Below are positions 16,441 through 28,519 of a stretch of 64,000 bases of DNA, one piece after another; the first letter of the stretch is position 1, and each line of letters starts with the position of its first letter. The notes beneath the pieces are model-generated. The model had not been told where the DNA came from, searched no databases, and saw only the letters and a program-made list of their open reading frames with translations. This DNA is from Mucidula mucida (taxonomy: Eukaryota > Basidiomycota > Agaricomycetes > Agaricales > Physalacriaceae), in the NCBI GenBank assembly GCA_015501055.1, contig JADNYV010000011.1, positions 124,001 to 188,000 of the forward strand. Direction: 5' to 3'. Made by a program: the position numbers and the translations under genes.

Positions 16441-17695
16441 TTGGAGGCAGCGAACCTAGACCTGATTGCAGTTCTCAGTTAAGTATGATGTTAACGCTCC
16501 AGCTTGCTTTTCGTGGACCGTCACAATTAAATTCAACTTTGCCTCGGACCTTCTTGTACCTACATCGACTTGTCCTAATCGACAGAAAGGTAGGTACTAG
16601 ATAATCATGTTTCGGCAATCTGCAAGAACTTGGAATTGTTGTCCTCGAATTTCCTAACTCTGTGGATTTGTAGCCGTCGGGAGACTGTTCCTATACTACT
16701 ACACGCCCGTGAAAAAATTTGCTTCTACATAGCATAACTACACTTGACTACAAGATAGCCGATTATGCAAACCGACCAACTCCAGTTTGAGTGAAGCGCC
16801 AAGGCATGACGTTGGGTAGGACGTCACGTGCACGTCGAGCACGCCATCCACCGCGTCAAGCACGCAATCGCTCATCCAGTATATATGACCCGATTACATT
16901 GATGAATGGCTTTCTGACTTTCCCCTCGACTTGATTCACTTATATCTCCCCCCAGGACTCTCTGCCAATCAAAGTAGTCTGTCTCCTCTACTTCCTTGTG
17001 CCCGTGGCCACCCACGAACCCCTCAAAATGCCTTTTCAGGCCTCGCAAGACTTCATCTCATATTATCGTCCCCGCGTGGCACCTCCCATACCTTCTCGCT
17101 GTCGACGCTCAATAGGCGACACTGCGAGAGCCCTTTACCTCACGGACGTACCACCATCGTTATCGGAGCACCCTCGTTTCTGCAAGAACGTTCCAGCCGG
17201 AGTTTTCCTCTTCATTATGGACAGCATTTGCTTGATAGGCCTTGATGTTATTACGCTCGTCGTCGGCCGAGATAACGGCTCCTGTCACTGCGTGTTCAAC
17301 GCGGCGGATCTTACGACCTATCACACAGCGACACGCTCGTTTTCCCGCACTCGTGTCCGCCTTCCTCCCTTGGCATGATGACTGCTGATACACGCAGATC
17401 GACTTCGTTGTACGCGATGTATGACCTCTCATTGCCAACAAGTGGATCACAGGACGCGCGACTGTCTTTATGCGTATCTCGAATTCCGAATTATGCGCCC
17501 AGCGATACATTAATCGGTTTTTATCACGTTTGAGGGGGCAAATGTAGCGGAGACAGGTCTTCCGTGGGATATGGAGCATCATGATCTTCTATAATTATTA
17601 TCTGGATTTGTACGTATCGTCGCCCTATAAAAACACTTCATTTTCTCCCCTGTTTCCCATCCTGTGTGTTCCTTTGCTTTTACACCTCGAGAAAC
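16441..17695. other. Intergenic, P450 to EgtB-like gene
   Basis: No gene I can support. An open frame at 16998-17378 (plus) begins shortly after a TATATATGA at about 16880 and could be a small unknown gene, but it has no recognised motif. The end of the region should hold the promoter of the gene starting at 17696. Confidence 0.45.
16820..16836. promoter_or_regulatory. Cluster of palindromic hexamers including an E-box
   Basis: Overlapping GACGTC, CACGTG and GTGCAC palindromes in 17 bp, about 50 bp before an AT-rich TATATATGA. CACGTG is the classical bHLH site and GACGTC a bZIP/CRE core. Role inferred only. Confidence 0.35.
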
Positions 17696-20010
17696 ATGTT
17701 TTCTACATTGTCCCAAGCTCTTACGCCCAGCCATTCGCTCCTGCGCGACGAGTCGGATTGGTCTGATGATTCCCGCCCCTCTACAGCATCCTCAGCCTCC
17801 GGTTCTGCGTCTTCTGTGGACTCACCGAGCCCACAAATCGCATTCCCTGGCCCTCAGTCATGGGCCCATGTTCCGGCCTCTCAAGCCTCTGCTGAGCTCT
17901 TAGGCGCCGTATTCGACAGTTCGTCGCGTCTTGGCCTGTGTTTCGTCCAAGACGAGATCCTCAGCAATGTCGATATGCAGGAGCATACTCTTGACGGTGT
18001 CCGATATCATACTTCCTCTGCCATCGACTTTGGCGACGCCTGCGACTCGGTATGTCCCACTACTCCATTAACAGCGTCGATACTCACGCCAGATAGGCTT
18101 TTTTCATTGCTCCTGCTTCTCATCTGAACGCCTTCGCTGTCGCCACTCTTCGACCCATCATGGGCAAAGTCGACTCTTCGACAAAGCGTACCTACTACAT
18201 TGTGGAACGTCCGGAGGTTGTCTTCCCTCCAGTCCGTTCCCTCACCTACATGTCCGCGTCTCCCGCTGGCCACTGTGTGGACCCCGCCAACATTCCTACC
18301 CTGGATGAGTGGCGCACGCTCTGGAAGATATGGGATCTTGTCACGTTGAAGATGATCCCCCAACATATGCTTCACCAGAAGCCTATCGATTTGCGCCACA
18401 AATGTTTGTTCTATATCGGCCATATTCCAACGTCAGTGCGATTGGTCGCAGTGCTCATTTTTCTAAAAGTCTCATGTGTATTGCAGATTCCTGGATATGT
18501 TGCTCTCAAAGGCGATTGGTGGTGAGGCAACTGAGCCGAAGCACTTCTGGAACATATTCGAGGTTGGTGCGCGTCTTCTGCGTTGACTATTGACTAACAG
18601 CTGTCGCTATAGCGTGGCATTGATCCTCACGTCGACGACCCGGACTACTGCCATGTCAGTATCTAAACCTTATTCGCGAACTTGACAAACTCAACTTGTT
18701 CGATAGAATCACTCCGAGGTCCCCCAGAACGACGAAGACTGGCCCGTACTCGAAACTATCATGAGCTTCAGGGATGGCGTCCGCGATCGACTTTCACGAC
18801 TTTACGACGAACTCAAAGCTGGCAAACGACCGCTGACACGCAATATCGCCCGGACCTTACTGATGACGCTCGAGCACGAGGCTTGGCATGTCGAGGTATG
18901 ATAATTTTGGCCTTCGATTCGAACGCACGCTAATCCAGTCACTTACAGACACTCCTCTACATGCTCATTCAGCGTGCGGGTACCGGAACTCTTCCTCCTC
19001 CCGGATTCACCTCTCCCCCATGGGAGCTCCTTGGCCAACAGTGGAATAAAACGCCACTACCTTCGACTCCCTCCGTTGTCGTAGGACCATCTACACTAAC
19101 TATGGGCCATGATGATTCCGAGGGTGATGACTTCGATCCGAAATTTGAACACGACGTAGACGATCACGAATTTGGCTGGGACAACGAGAACCCACAGCGC
19201 ACCGTTGAGGTAGCGGCGTTCAAAGCGGAGTGGCGCCCTGTCACGAATAAAGAGTTCCTTGCGTTCTTGCAGGGCGAAGGGAAGGATCTCGTCTCGATGC
19301 CGAAGACATGGGACTCACTTTCTGAAGTCAGTTCTCTTTCAATCTGTTTCTAAGACTCCGGCACTGATACTGATTGTCCTTGTAGGTGAAAAGCATGTAT
19401 GGACCCGTACCCATGGAGATCGCACAGAACTGGCCGTCCTGACTGCGTATGATGATCTGGTGATATATGCGCGCTGCAAGGGCGGGAGACTGCCAACTGA
19501 GCCTGAGCTGCGCCTGTTGCTGGATACGTACGATGTTGGCTATGAAGGAGGTGCGAATGTTGGTTTCAGACATTGGCATCCGGTGCCGTGAGTGTGCGCA
19601 CGACTATTTTGTGTAGGGTTACTGACCATCTCTTCTAGCGCAACCATGGGTATCGGCGAAAGCGGACGCGGCTCGAATGGCGGCGTTTGGGAATGGACAT
19701 CCACGGTCCTTGAGGATCATGATGGACTTGTTCCTACCAAACTCTTCCCAGGGTACAGTGCTTTCTCATTGGGCGATGTTGTGCTGTGTGCTGATTCATT
19801 AAAGATATACTACGGACTTCTTTGACACGAAACATCAAGTTGTGGTACGCTCCCTTCATTAGCGCACGCATCTGAGAACTGATTTCTTTTTCTAAGCTTG
19901 GGGCGTCTTACGCTACGATACCGCGCCTGTGTAGGCGCACGGTACGAAATTTCTATCAACATAATTATCCATATGCGTGGGTTGCGGGTAGGGTGGTGTA
20001 TGATCTGTAG
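17696..20010 (+). CDS. EgtB-like DinB + FGE-sulfatase protein (no methyltransferase)
   Basis: Reconstructed from ATG 17696 to TAG 20008-20010 over about ten exons with short introns; the frame closes cleanly at each junction (for example YCH to NHSEV, VP to ATMG). After a Ser-rich start and an unassigned stretch, the DinB-like region begins at about IPTLDEWRTLWKIWD and includes LRHKCLFYIGHIP. It carries the iron-binding HxxxHxE motif as HEAWHVE. The formylglycine-generating-enzyme-like domain follows, with RTVEVAAFKAEWRPVTN, GGRLPTEPELR and GGVWEWTS. This is the sulfoxide-synthase half of fungal ergothioneine protein Egt1. Fungal Egt1 normally has an N-terminal SAM methyltransferase for histidine; here only about 230 unrelated residues precede the DinB domain. 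It may be a paralogue with another sulfurisation role. Confidence 0.82.
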
Positions 20011-20704
20011 ACTAATCATCCTTTTTTCTATCTTATATCTCGAATGTAAAATAATTGCCTTTGCCAAGGAAGACACCGAGCTCTGATGCCATTTCTCGCT
20101 GCCGTTGTTCGATTTAAGATTCCTGAATAGCCTCTGCATATTGACGCAGAATAGACAGCCTCTTGACCGCCAACGCCATATTAATGGAAAAGAAAGCCTG
20201 GGCGTTTGGCGTCAAGTCGGGTTGACGCCACATTCATTACGTATACCTTGACCCTGAGTAATCGATTGTTCTTGTTTCTTCCTCTCATGGCGAACTCAAA
20301 TGTTGTTACAGCAGAACCCATTTTTATTATTCCTTCCATCTATACCTTGCTGTATCACGTCAGGATTCTTCTGGTTTTGGATAGAAACACCCGGCTGGCC
20401 GCCTGAATGATCGAAGATAACCTGCTGCGCAACTACTATGCACGACAATCCTGTGACAGAAACACCCTCTTCCCGGCTGATGGGGTTGGAATGTGGACCT
20501 AAAATTCTGGCCGAACCATCTCACACTGATCCATTCCTCTCTTCAGGGTCTCCGCTTCACCGATGGCATTTTGGCCACACAACTTTCTCTTCGATCCAGA
20601 ACCCGAAAGATCATCTTTCCTAGGTTCTAGCACATGCGATCCATCAATATACGACGGGACGCGGGACGAACCATTTTCCGTAACGCCCTGCTGCGCTGCA
20701 GGTC
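20011..20704. other. Intergenic and promoter region of the GPI protein gene
   Basis: No supported gene; only short frames. Ends at the TATA element of the next gene. Confidence 0.5.
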
Positions 20705-20711
20705 TATAAAA
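20705..20711 (+). promoter_or_regulatory. TATA box of the GPI protein gene
   Basis: TATAAAA, 47 bp before the ATG at 20758. Confidence 0.6.
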
Positions 20712-20757
20712 CTGCAGACCCGATATCTCGCTCGCCTCTTTGCTCTTCTTCCTCACC

Positions 20758-21730
20758 ATGAAGCTCTCTGCTGGATTTGCTGCTCTTGCGTCTCTTATAC
20801 TTATACCTGGTCTCGTCGCTCTGACTATCAACACTCCGTGAGTAAACTTTTGAAGAATGATATTGTCAAGTTTGTGGTGTTCACCATCACTTTCAGCTCC
20901 GGTGTTACTGAGTGTCGTATGAAACTTTGCCGCTTTCTTGTGACCGCCATCTTGACCACCTCGTGTTCGTGCAGAGCCCCAGCTCCTGCAATGGAGTGGT
21001 GGAACTTCTCCCTACTACATTTCAGTCATTCCTGGTATGTCTTTGCGCAGTCACAGCAAAGACGCCTACTTACATTTCTTAACAGGGGGAGACGTCTCTG
21101 CCAGCGCGGTAGGTGGTCCTTGTCTTTTGGTAATCAACTTGTTGACAATGATAAAAGCTTAAAAGCTTTGATGCAACGAACGCCACGGAATTGACTTGGA
21201 CCGTCGATATTACATCTGGAACAAGCATGCAAGCTTTGTTTCTCATGTATAGCGCCTACAACACCTTAACCCTCCCTCAGAACCGTCCGTGCGAAGGACA
21301 GCACTGGTGCAATCGCCTACTCCGGCGAGGTTAGTGTTCAAGAGGGATCCGATACCAGGTACGTGACAACTCCCTATATCGGCTGTTGCTAATGATTCGT
21401 GGATCAGCTGTGTGAGCAGTTCTACCTCTGTCAGCGTCTCGTATGGATCGACAGATACATCGGCGGAGGAAACCACGTACGCGTGAGTAAACTCGCCTCA
21501 CTATGATGTTCTCGCCTGATGGCTCGTCAATGTCCAGAACGACTGCTACCACCGCTGGCAGCACCACGATCACCTCTTCGTCGGATGACGACTCGTCCAC
21601 CACTTCTGGCACGTCCACGGCTACATCCGCTGCCAGCTCTTCGTCTTCTAGTGATAACGCTGCCCAGGCCGTTTCTACTACATACTACTTTGCCGGTGTT
21701 ATCGGTACCCTCATTGCAACTCTTTTCTAA
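20758..21730 (+). CDS. Ser/Thr-rich GPI-anchored cell-wall protein (Kre9/Knh1-type)
   Basis: ATG 20758 opens a signal peptide (MKLSAGFAALASLILIPGLVA). Small exons then spell a domain with PQLLQWSGGTSPYYISVIPG, TWTVDITSGTSM and VSVQEGSDTSC, the Q-x-x-W-x-GG-x-PY-x-x-x-x-PG pattern of the yeast Kre9/Knh1 N-terminal domain (PF10342). After it come a Ser/Thr/Ala-rich region and a hydrophobic C-terminus (TYYFAGVIGTLIATLF) that fits a GPI-attachment signal. Introns are about 45-130 bp. Such proteins are small wall or surface proteins in Agaricomycetes with no proven biochemical role. One acceptor (about 20980) is chosen to keep the conserved frame. Confidence 0.75.
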
Positions 21731-23736
21731 ACAGCTTGTTCAAGAAGTTGACTGTTTTTACCTTTGATTACACGGAAGCTTTAACTTTGTACATGCAGAC
21801 TGTTCTAATGGGGTCTCAAACTTACTGCCAATGATAATTTGCGTCTACTTCTACAACGAACCTACTTGATGCCCAGTGCCATGATAGCGTACATTTGACA
21901 CCTTGAACGATGTTTTTAGACATTCAGAGTACCGCGTTCAATATTCAATGCCCAAAACTCGCGTCAAGGTCAGTCTTTACATCTTCAAGACTGATGCGAT
22001 CCGAAACGGTCAATGCCTTTAACATACTTAGTTGATCCACGCTGTTGCTCTTGACATGCACATGCATACCAATCCGCGACGATCAGACTACCTCGTAGTC
22101 ACGGACCTGCCAATGGTTAACTTCAATCTGATCCCTTCGCCGTTTGCGATTGGGGATACGCCGACGCCCTTGAGGCGGTATACAGCGCGCTATCATGATA
22201 TTGATTACGCATAGCGCTGGCGGAGTACTCACCAAAAAGAGAAACACAATTAAAGGCCCCGCTGTCAAAGCAAGACATGATGATTCCTCGGTAAGACGAG
22301 GGAGTAACAGAGAAGGAGAATGTTGCCGCATTCGACGCACTGGCAGTGTTTGAAACCTCCTTGTCCTCGGTAAATTCCCTTCCGACGGGAGTAAGACACG
22401 AACACGGCCGCCACAACCAAATGAAAACTCGTCTCTTCAGAGTCTTGATAAATGATAAGGCTACGCACTGCTCACCATCAGATACAGTCTGTGAACGCGA
22501 ATGAAACATGTTTCCGGTAAAGAGTAACGCTGAACAGGATGGGGCTGCTTTCCAGGCTGTCCATGATTGGCATAGTAAGCGCTGGATGCCGCGTCGACGC
22601 AGGTCAGGCATCGGGTCAAGCCGTTTCCCTTCACCTTCTTCTAGTTTGTCCGTTTCAATATGATGGTCGCCTTTCTTTATCTATCATCAGTAGCAATATT
22701 AAGTATGCAGTAACGTCTTCGAACCATTCGCATTGAGTAGAGTTTCGACGAGTGTTTTCTTGGCTGTGGAAGCACGCTAGTCACAGAAGTTCTCTTCGTT
22801 CCATCTACAACGTCAAGCATCGACAACTTACCTGGCGCATATGGTGCTGACGCACCACATCTATGAGTAATTCATTGAGCATCTTGTTCGCCGGTAACTT
22901 AAGATGTAAGGCTCGAAACGTCGAGCGCTCTGCGCTGATATTTCCGTTTGCATGTATCGAATAGCGGCCAGGGGAACGAGCGGAATGAGATTATGGAATG
23001 TCCAAGGAGCGCTTCTTATTCCTTTCGTGAGAGGTCAAGAGGAGGACTTTTGAGGAATGCCGTCTTGACAGTCCTTGAGTAACCGCCTACCTAACTCTGG
23101 CGTCAAAGAAGGTGAGTTCCCGCACTAGTCACAGTGTAGAGGCAGTCACGTGCTTCTGTCACAAAACGACGGCCATGACCCGGTCCATCCCGAAGTTCCC
23201 ACAGCCACTTCAAAACTCCCACTTCAGCAGCCCTTGAAGATGCGTTGGAAACTCTGCTGACTATTAGTCAAGCTAGGCGATGCAAATGAACAAGACGTGA
23301 TTTGGATGCGACGAACTCTGAGTCTCACGGCACGATCATCTGATCCGTCAATGTTAAATCTGTTCGACCTGTCATGGTGACACTTCAACTACTTTGTTTG
23401 GCCTATGCCCCGAGAACAGTCGTCTCGATCATCTCAGTATGGCGCCCGACAACGAACGGTCTGAGTCGACCTGCCGCGGCATGAAATCTTGGGACAGTTG
23501 TCCTTTTGCGACGGGACCGCGTCTGGGATACAATTTCGTTCGGAATTAACTCAGCAAAGGCGTCCATCGCCACACGGGACGAGTCATCTGTGTTCCGTGG
23601 TCTGAACTGCTTGAGTATAAATCCCATGAGTCGTCGGCAGAAAGTGTCATCTTCATCCTCTTCTTCTTTCCTTCTCTCGTCTAGACATACGCCACTAGCA
23701 TTCTATCACCTTTAATTTCAAACTACACCAGCTAAT
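21731..23736. other. 2-kb gene-poor stretch
   Basis: No firm gene. On the minus strand at about 22088-22600 an open frame has a composition that could be protein (SFSVTPSSYRGIIMSCFDSG) with candidate splice sites, but the frames across the introns do not fit well. The last 100 bp before 23737 are pyrimidine-rich and look like a promoter/leader. Confidence 0.4.
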
Positions 23737-24258
23737 ATGTGCCGCATTCGCCAGTACGTCTTCATCCTACAAACACATCGAACCTTTTGACAAACAGCTT
23801 TGTTACAGGGTCTGCAATGTCTACACCAAGTGTGGCCACGGAATAAGCCTTGTAGGTCCTTGGACTCATGAGCCTTCGCTTTCCTGCTTATATTACTTCC
23901 TCCCTGTCAGCCCGATGAATTTGTGAGGACACTTCCTCAGCACGTATTTACTATCCTCACCCAATACCAGATTCAATGCGAATCGGTGAACTGTCGCTTC
24001 AGTACCTTCCACCCTGCTACGTGCAGGCCCCCTCAGTGCCTCCAGACCTGCGCCCAGTAGTAAGCTATCCACCCATTTTATTAACCACCACTTACTAATT
24101 GATGCCCGTCTGTAGCAAGAAGTTCCCGGAGCAATACAGTATGTCCTCCTCAGTTCGTATCATTCAACGCCTGCCTTTCTAACCTATGTCAAGGCCCTCA
24201 CATTAACGCGTACTGCTATGCCTGCCAGCAGCAACAAGCTCATGCGAGCCGCCGCTAA
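23737..24258 (+). CDS. Small Cys-rich conserved fungal protein
   Basis: Tiny multi-exon gene, too fragmented to show as one open frame. From ATG 23737 (MCRIRQ) six exons join to TAA 24256-24258, about 82 residues. The spliced protein has regularly spaced Cys/His: YTKCGHG, IQCESVNC, TFHPATCRPPQCLQTC, FPEQYSPHI and YCYAC. This matches, from memory, a common Agaricomycete family of about 80-residue proteins starting MCR and ending in a CxxC near a PHI-type motif, with no assigned function. The spacing suggests zinc binding. No signal peptide, so it is probably intracellular. The reading frame is intact at each of five introns. Confidence 0.68.
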
Positions 24259-24575
24259 GCATCTATTATCCGCCATCGTGCCAATAATATCCTATAATCT
24301 CCCAGTAATATAATCGTAGACAGTACTACACTACATATACAAGTACCTTAGAGATAGCTATCGTGTTTCGACTCTCTAGACAGATGCACAGTGTCAATCC
24401 ATTCTTGTGTTTTTTTTGCCATTGGTACATCGTTGGATGCCAGTATACCACATTATTGGTATCTGCGGTAACGAAATTACTCGTGCGCGCCCAGGCCGTT
24501 ACTGTTCAAGTTCTCTGAGCTGCTGCCGTCACGTAAAGACCCCCTCCGCCACAGGGTCTCAAAGAAAACAAGTCA
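24259..24575. other. Intergenic left of the interrupted gene
   Basis: Nothing recognised; 3' flank of the small Cys-rich gene and presumably the 5' part or promoter of the host gene split by the transposon. Confidence 0.4.
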
Positions 24576-24763
24576 ATGCATAAAGCCGCTCCGAGTGATA
24601 ATGCACTTCGTCTAGCATTTCGATGCGCGCTGGATGAAATCTGGCGAGGTGGAGGAGTGATCGCTACTACTACCGATGATGTCAAGGGACCGGGCTGGTT
24701 CTTCGTTGCTCTGTACTTAGCAGGCTCTACGGTACCTTTGAACATGCAAACGGAGACGCGACG
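24576..24763 (+). pseudogene. 5' part of a host gene interrupted by the transposon
   Basis: An open frame (from an ATG at 24576; a stop lies about 45 bp upstream) runs to the 9-bp target duplication at 24755-24763. The part directly before the element ends NMQTETR and, in the same phase, resumes as RVVEILNVQLERSS at 31081. The product is not recognised. The next in-frame stop downstream lies inside the element at about 24920. Confidence 0.55.
24755..24763. repeat. Target-site duplication, left copy
   Basis: GACGCGACG, identical to 31075-31083 on the other side of the element. Confidence 0.75.
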
Positions 24764-24769
24764 AGGACA

Positions 24770-24800
24770 TCCAACCCGTAGCACAGTCGCATATATATGC
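24770..24800 (+). repeat. Terminal inverted repeat, left
   Basis: Starts TCCAACCCGTAGCACAGTCG and ends ATATATATGC. Reverse complement of 31037-31067 with two mismatches (positions 3 and 13). Confidence 0.8.
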
Positions 24801-24836
24801 GCATATATATGCGCATACGATATGCGCCGGCATATG
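24801..24836. repeat. Left subterminal palindromes
   Basis: Repeated GCGCATATATATGC and GCATACGATATGCGC blocks follow the left inverted repeat, similar to blocks inside the right-end repeat unit. Confidence 0.6.
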
Positions 24837-25101
24837 AAACAAATTGGGCTATTTCGACTTTTTGAACTGAAACACTTGATGAGATTGATGAGGATTGATC
24901 TTGCCAAGCCCGCTCCGACCTAGGCGCGGAGCATTACTGTACGTAGCTTACCAGTTGTAGGTCCGTGTTCGAGCAGCTGCCAGCGTGTTGTGTACGGTCA
25001 TGTGGTAGACAACACGAGACACTTTGGAATTGACGCCACTTTACTGTTGCACTTTCTCTCTTACTCCCACGTCGTATCGACTCGTTGTGCTTCTTGGATC
25101 C

Positions 25102-28100
25102 ATGCTTCTACGCGCCGTAGTCGGCGTCTACTACCCCAATGCGCAGTGTATCAAGTGCAATAATCATTTGAACCCACCCAACGTGAATCTTGGCCGTGGT
25201 GGTAACATAGACAACTTGGACCGAGTGCAGCAGACAGTACGTCTTCTACGTTGAACTATACAATGTCTTACTCACAAAACGATGCACAGTGTACCAACAG
25301 ATATTGTCGCTCGACCATCTTCCACAGTCCATCTCTCCCATTCGCAATTGCAACGGCAATGGTCGACAAGATGAAGAGCAATCCCGGCTTCCTCTATACC
25401 GCTGACATGTTCGAAAATCTCCCAACAATCTCTCAGTCCCAACGTGTCATCCTCGAAAACGGTACAGAACTACCTATGATGGTTCATCGAAAAACGGAAA
25501 TACAGGCAAACTCGCGTGCCAAAGGCGGTATCTACTGTCGCAACCCATTGTGCAGAACACAGAGCGGCGAGCGCTGTCAAGGGTGTGTGAATTGCCGGGA
25601 GCTTCTATGCCAAAGCTGCTGTGCGTCCGCGGCCAGACGCGCTCTCGCAGATCATCAAGCGCAGCCGCCGTGTAGTGTGGGTGCTCATGCTCGTGCTGTT
25701 AATCCTGGACAGAGCAGGCCCTCTCAAGGAGCCCCACTACATGTTCCTAACATGTCATCCCAAGCCATTCCCTCTTCGATGTGGCCGTCAACTGCACCAT
25801 TCGTTCCATCTTCCTTTTCAACTCGATCTATAACTGCACCGCTAGTTCCTCCCGCAGCCGGCTATGCAAAACCTCTTTTGGAAATGTGGCAACACGCTAC
25901 ACCGGAGTGGTTGGCAGCGCATCAGGCAGCCGCTATAGAGGATGATGCTGCGACTGCTCGGAAAAAGCGCGCACAGATGGCATCGATTCGCAAGTACAGA
26001 TCGGTGAAGATTGTCGTCTATTACGAGGTAAGCATGCAGCTCCATACAAAGAAAAATACTGACATTCCTGTTTAGAAGGACAGAGAACCGATGATATTTG
26101 ACCATACCGCGATGAACATGCCCGATATGACAGCTGGAGAAAGCAACATCCTTCAGGAGGCCTTAACTGGATTGTGCACATCATTCCAGACATACGTCGA
26201 CAAAGATGACGAGTGGCATATACACGGGCTTGATACCGTCCGACAAGTTGCTACCGGGGATGTTCTGATTTATCGTGTTCTTCCGGATGGTATCAATGGC
26301 ACGAAATTAACAGATGACGATTGTCCTGACATCGAGACGTATTATCTCAAAGCAAAGAAACCATTACTGATGGCTCGCAAGAGGAAAGCACCTGCAGAGT
26401 CAATCAGCACTCCCGTTCCTCGTACAACAACAAAGAACATACCCAAGTCAACCACCATGTCTCGGGTTCCGTCGTCACCATCTCCGTCTGTGCCATCACC
26501 TTCCCTTATTCCGTATTCCGATGACCTAGAGAAGAATGGTCATTTCCAACATCCGTGGCCTAAAGGACGACCAGCGCACATTATCCTTGATGGTATCAAA
26601 ACTATCCTGGAGCGAGCAAGTCTACGCGGTTCACCAAGAGAGAGTCGTGATGCCATCTTCCAAAGAGTTTTTCCCAGCGTGCGATACAGCAAAGGGGTCT
26701 TTGACAAGCACCTTCGCCAGTATCGCAATGCAAGTCAGGATATGAGGGAGATATGGGCCAATCCAAAGCAGAACGGTGGACGTGTTTGGGATGAATTTTT
26801 CACAGCGGTGGATGAAAAGGTCCTCAATATCACGGATTCAGAGGAGACTGAGGAAGTTGACAAAGAGGTTGAGCGACCACGGAAGAAACAGAAGAAAGAC
26901 GACAACATGCCATCCATAGTATCTGCCGCCTCCTCACCAACACTGCTCCCTGTTTCTATCCCATCTTCATCGGCATTGCAGTCTGTTCCCCCGTTGTTGT
27001 CAGCCACTCCTGTTCAGCCACCTCCTTGGCTTAGCAATGTGGCATTTATCCAACCAGCAATATACACGGATCCTGTTCTCAGTATGACGACTCCCGAATT
27101 CGAGAGTGCACAAGTAGAAGTGGCCAACCTGGTATCTGGCATGGAGCATGTCATTTCTTTGTCGTCGTCGTCATCGGAGACAGGGATTTGCGAGCGTTGT
27201 GATGGGCCGTTGCCGATAAACCCAAGTCAACAACTTTCCGCTTTGAGCGATCGTATCGCGACCATGACAAGTAACGAGCATAACATTGGCCTACTTGGAG
27301 ACTTCTGTGCTCTTCACAAATTTGAGGCCATCTCTCTTCCTAATATACTCGCTACAGAGACTTATCCTCGTGTGGTAGTCAACTTCGCTGGATTGTTGGA
27401 ACGCATTACCAAGAACACCATTATCCAAAGCTTTGTTTGTGGCGCCCTTTTCCTGCCTACTCCTCATCGGGACTTCAACATCTGGAAATCTTACTTCTTC
27501 AGTCTCACTCTACAATCCGTCGAGGCGTATGGGGCGAACAAGACGTTTAGTCTGAGCGGTGAATTATCGAGTATGGATATCACCAGTGCAGGATAGTGCG
27601 TTATTTACTTTGATTTGATGTTTACGACTTGACTCACTCAAATCAACTAGCTATGGGCCCAGAGGACTAGCGATCATCACCGAGTCTCTACTCCAGACTT
27701 ACCCAAACCAGTTCCGCAACGCGCAGCAGTATTGGAGTATGCCCTCCATCAAGTATCTCGAACGTGTCCTTGTTCCGGAAGTCACGACAGCCCTCATCAT
27801 GGAAGATCTTGCCATCGACTACGAGACCGCTGCTCAGATCAAGATTCGCAGCACTCAGTACGGTCAGATCTTCTTCCCCGACAATTCTTCATCAACTGGC
27901 ACAGCCCCAACTGGGATCACACTCACAGACACACCCGCAGAGAATCCCACCGCTGTGCCCACTACAGCCCCAGACACTCTTCACCTCTCTCCATCAACGA
28001 CATCGCTCATGAACTTCCACCAAAACATACTTGCGAACGCGCCTACCTCAACGGATGCGGCGCCGCATGATCCTATGCTGGAATCACCACATGAGCCACT

Positions 28101-28203
28101 GTTCCCGGATCCCCACGGCTTTCACCTGATGGAAGGGTGGTTCACACCAGGCGATATGTATGTCGAGATGGATGATTTAGATGGACTCTTCAACCCTCTG
28201 TAA
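25102..28203 (+). CDS. Transposon-borne Cys-rich protein with RTC4-like domain
   Basis: Begins at about ATG 25102. Exon 1 has CIKCNNHLNPPNVNLGRGGN and splices (about 25239 to 25290) to CTNRYCRSTIFH, giving a C-x2-C...C-x4-C zinc module. A second cluster reads YCRNPLC, CQGCVNC, LLCQSCC. After an intron at 26026-26074 comes a long middle region with GRPAHIILDGIKTILERA, then a Lys-rich stretch that could be a nuclear signal. The C-terminal third opens with CERCDGPLP, continues with FCALHKFE and YPRVVVNFAGLLERI and, after an intron at about 27597-27651, YGPRGLAIITESLLQTYP and LVPEVTTALIMEDL. This is the RTC4 domain pattern (PF14474) seen in yeast Rtc4, restriction of telomere capping. Its presence inside a KDZ element suggests a nuclear accessory or regulatory role in transposition; this is inference. 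All exons are open. Confidence 0.72.
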
Positions 28204-28519
28204 CTCAACAAATGCTTTCCGTATGCTTTCCATTCATGATCTTTATGTTATTCTTGCTCTGCTCGTCGCATAACTTAGTCAGAAACCTTCCTATTGCTCT
28301 CTTCTTCAAACCGCTTTCGTTGCTATTGCTATACATTACAAATTCTCGTATATACCTTCTACTCTACTATGACCAGCCTATAGATGTCCAGATTCTTCGT
28401 AGATAATACACACCTTACTACATAGCTTACCTACCTACCTCTTGAATTACATGCATTCACATTTACACGACTCAAGGCTGAGGAGGCAGCGAAAGAAAGG
28501 CACTTGTCTTTAGAGTAAT
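28204..28519. other. Convergent spacer inside the transposon
   Basis: Between the 3' ends of the RTC4-domain gene and the KDZ gene; AT-rich with no gene. Confidence 0.5.

Noticed and set aside
16998..17378. 126-codon plus-strand frame after a TATA-like sequence
   Set aside because: No recognisable domain or conserved pattern; kept only as a note in the intergenic entry.
22088..22611. Possible small minus-strand gene with SFSVTPSSYRGIIMSCFDSG
   Set aside because: Composition is protein-like, but candidate introns do not keep the better-looking frames together and no family is recognised.
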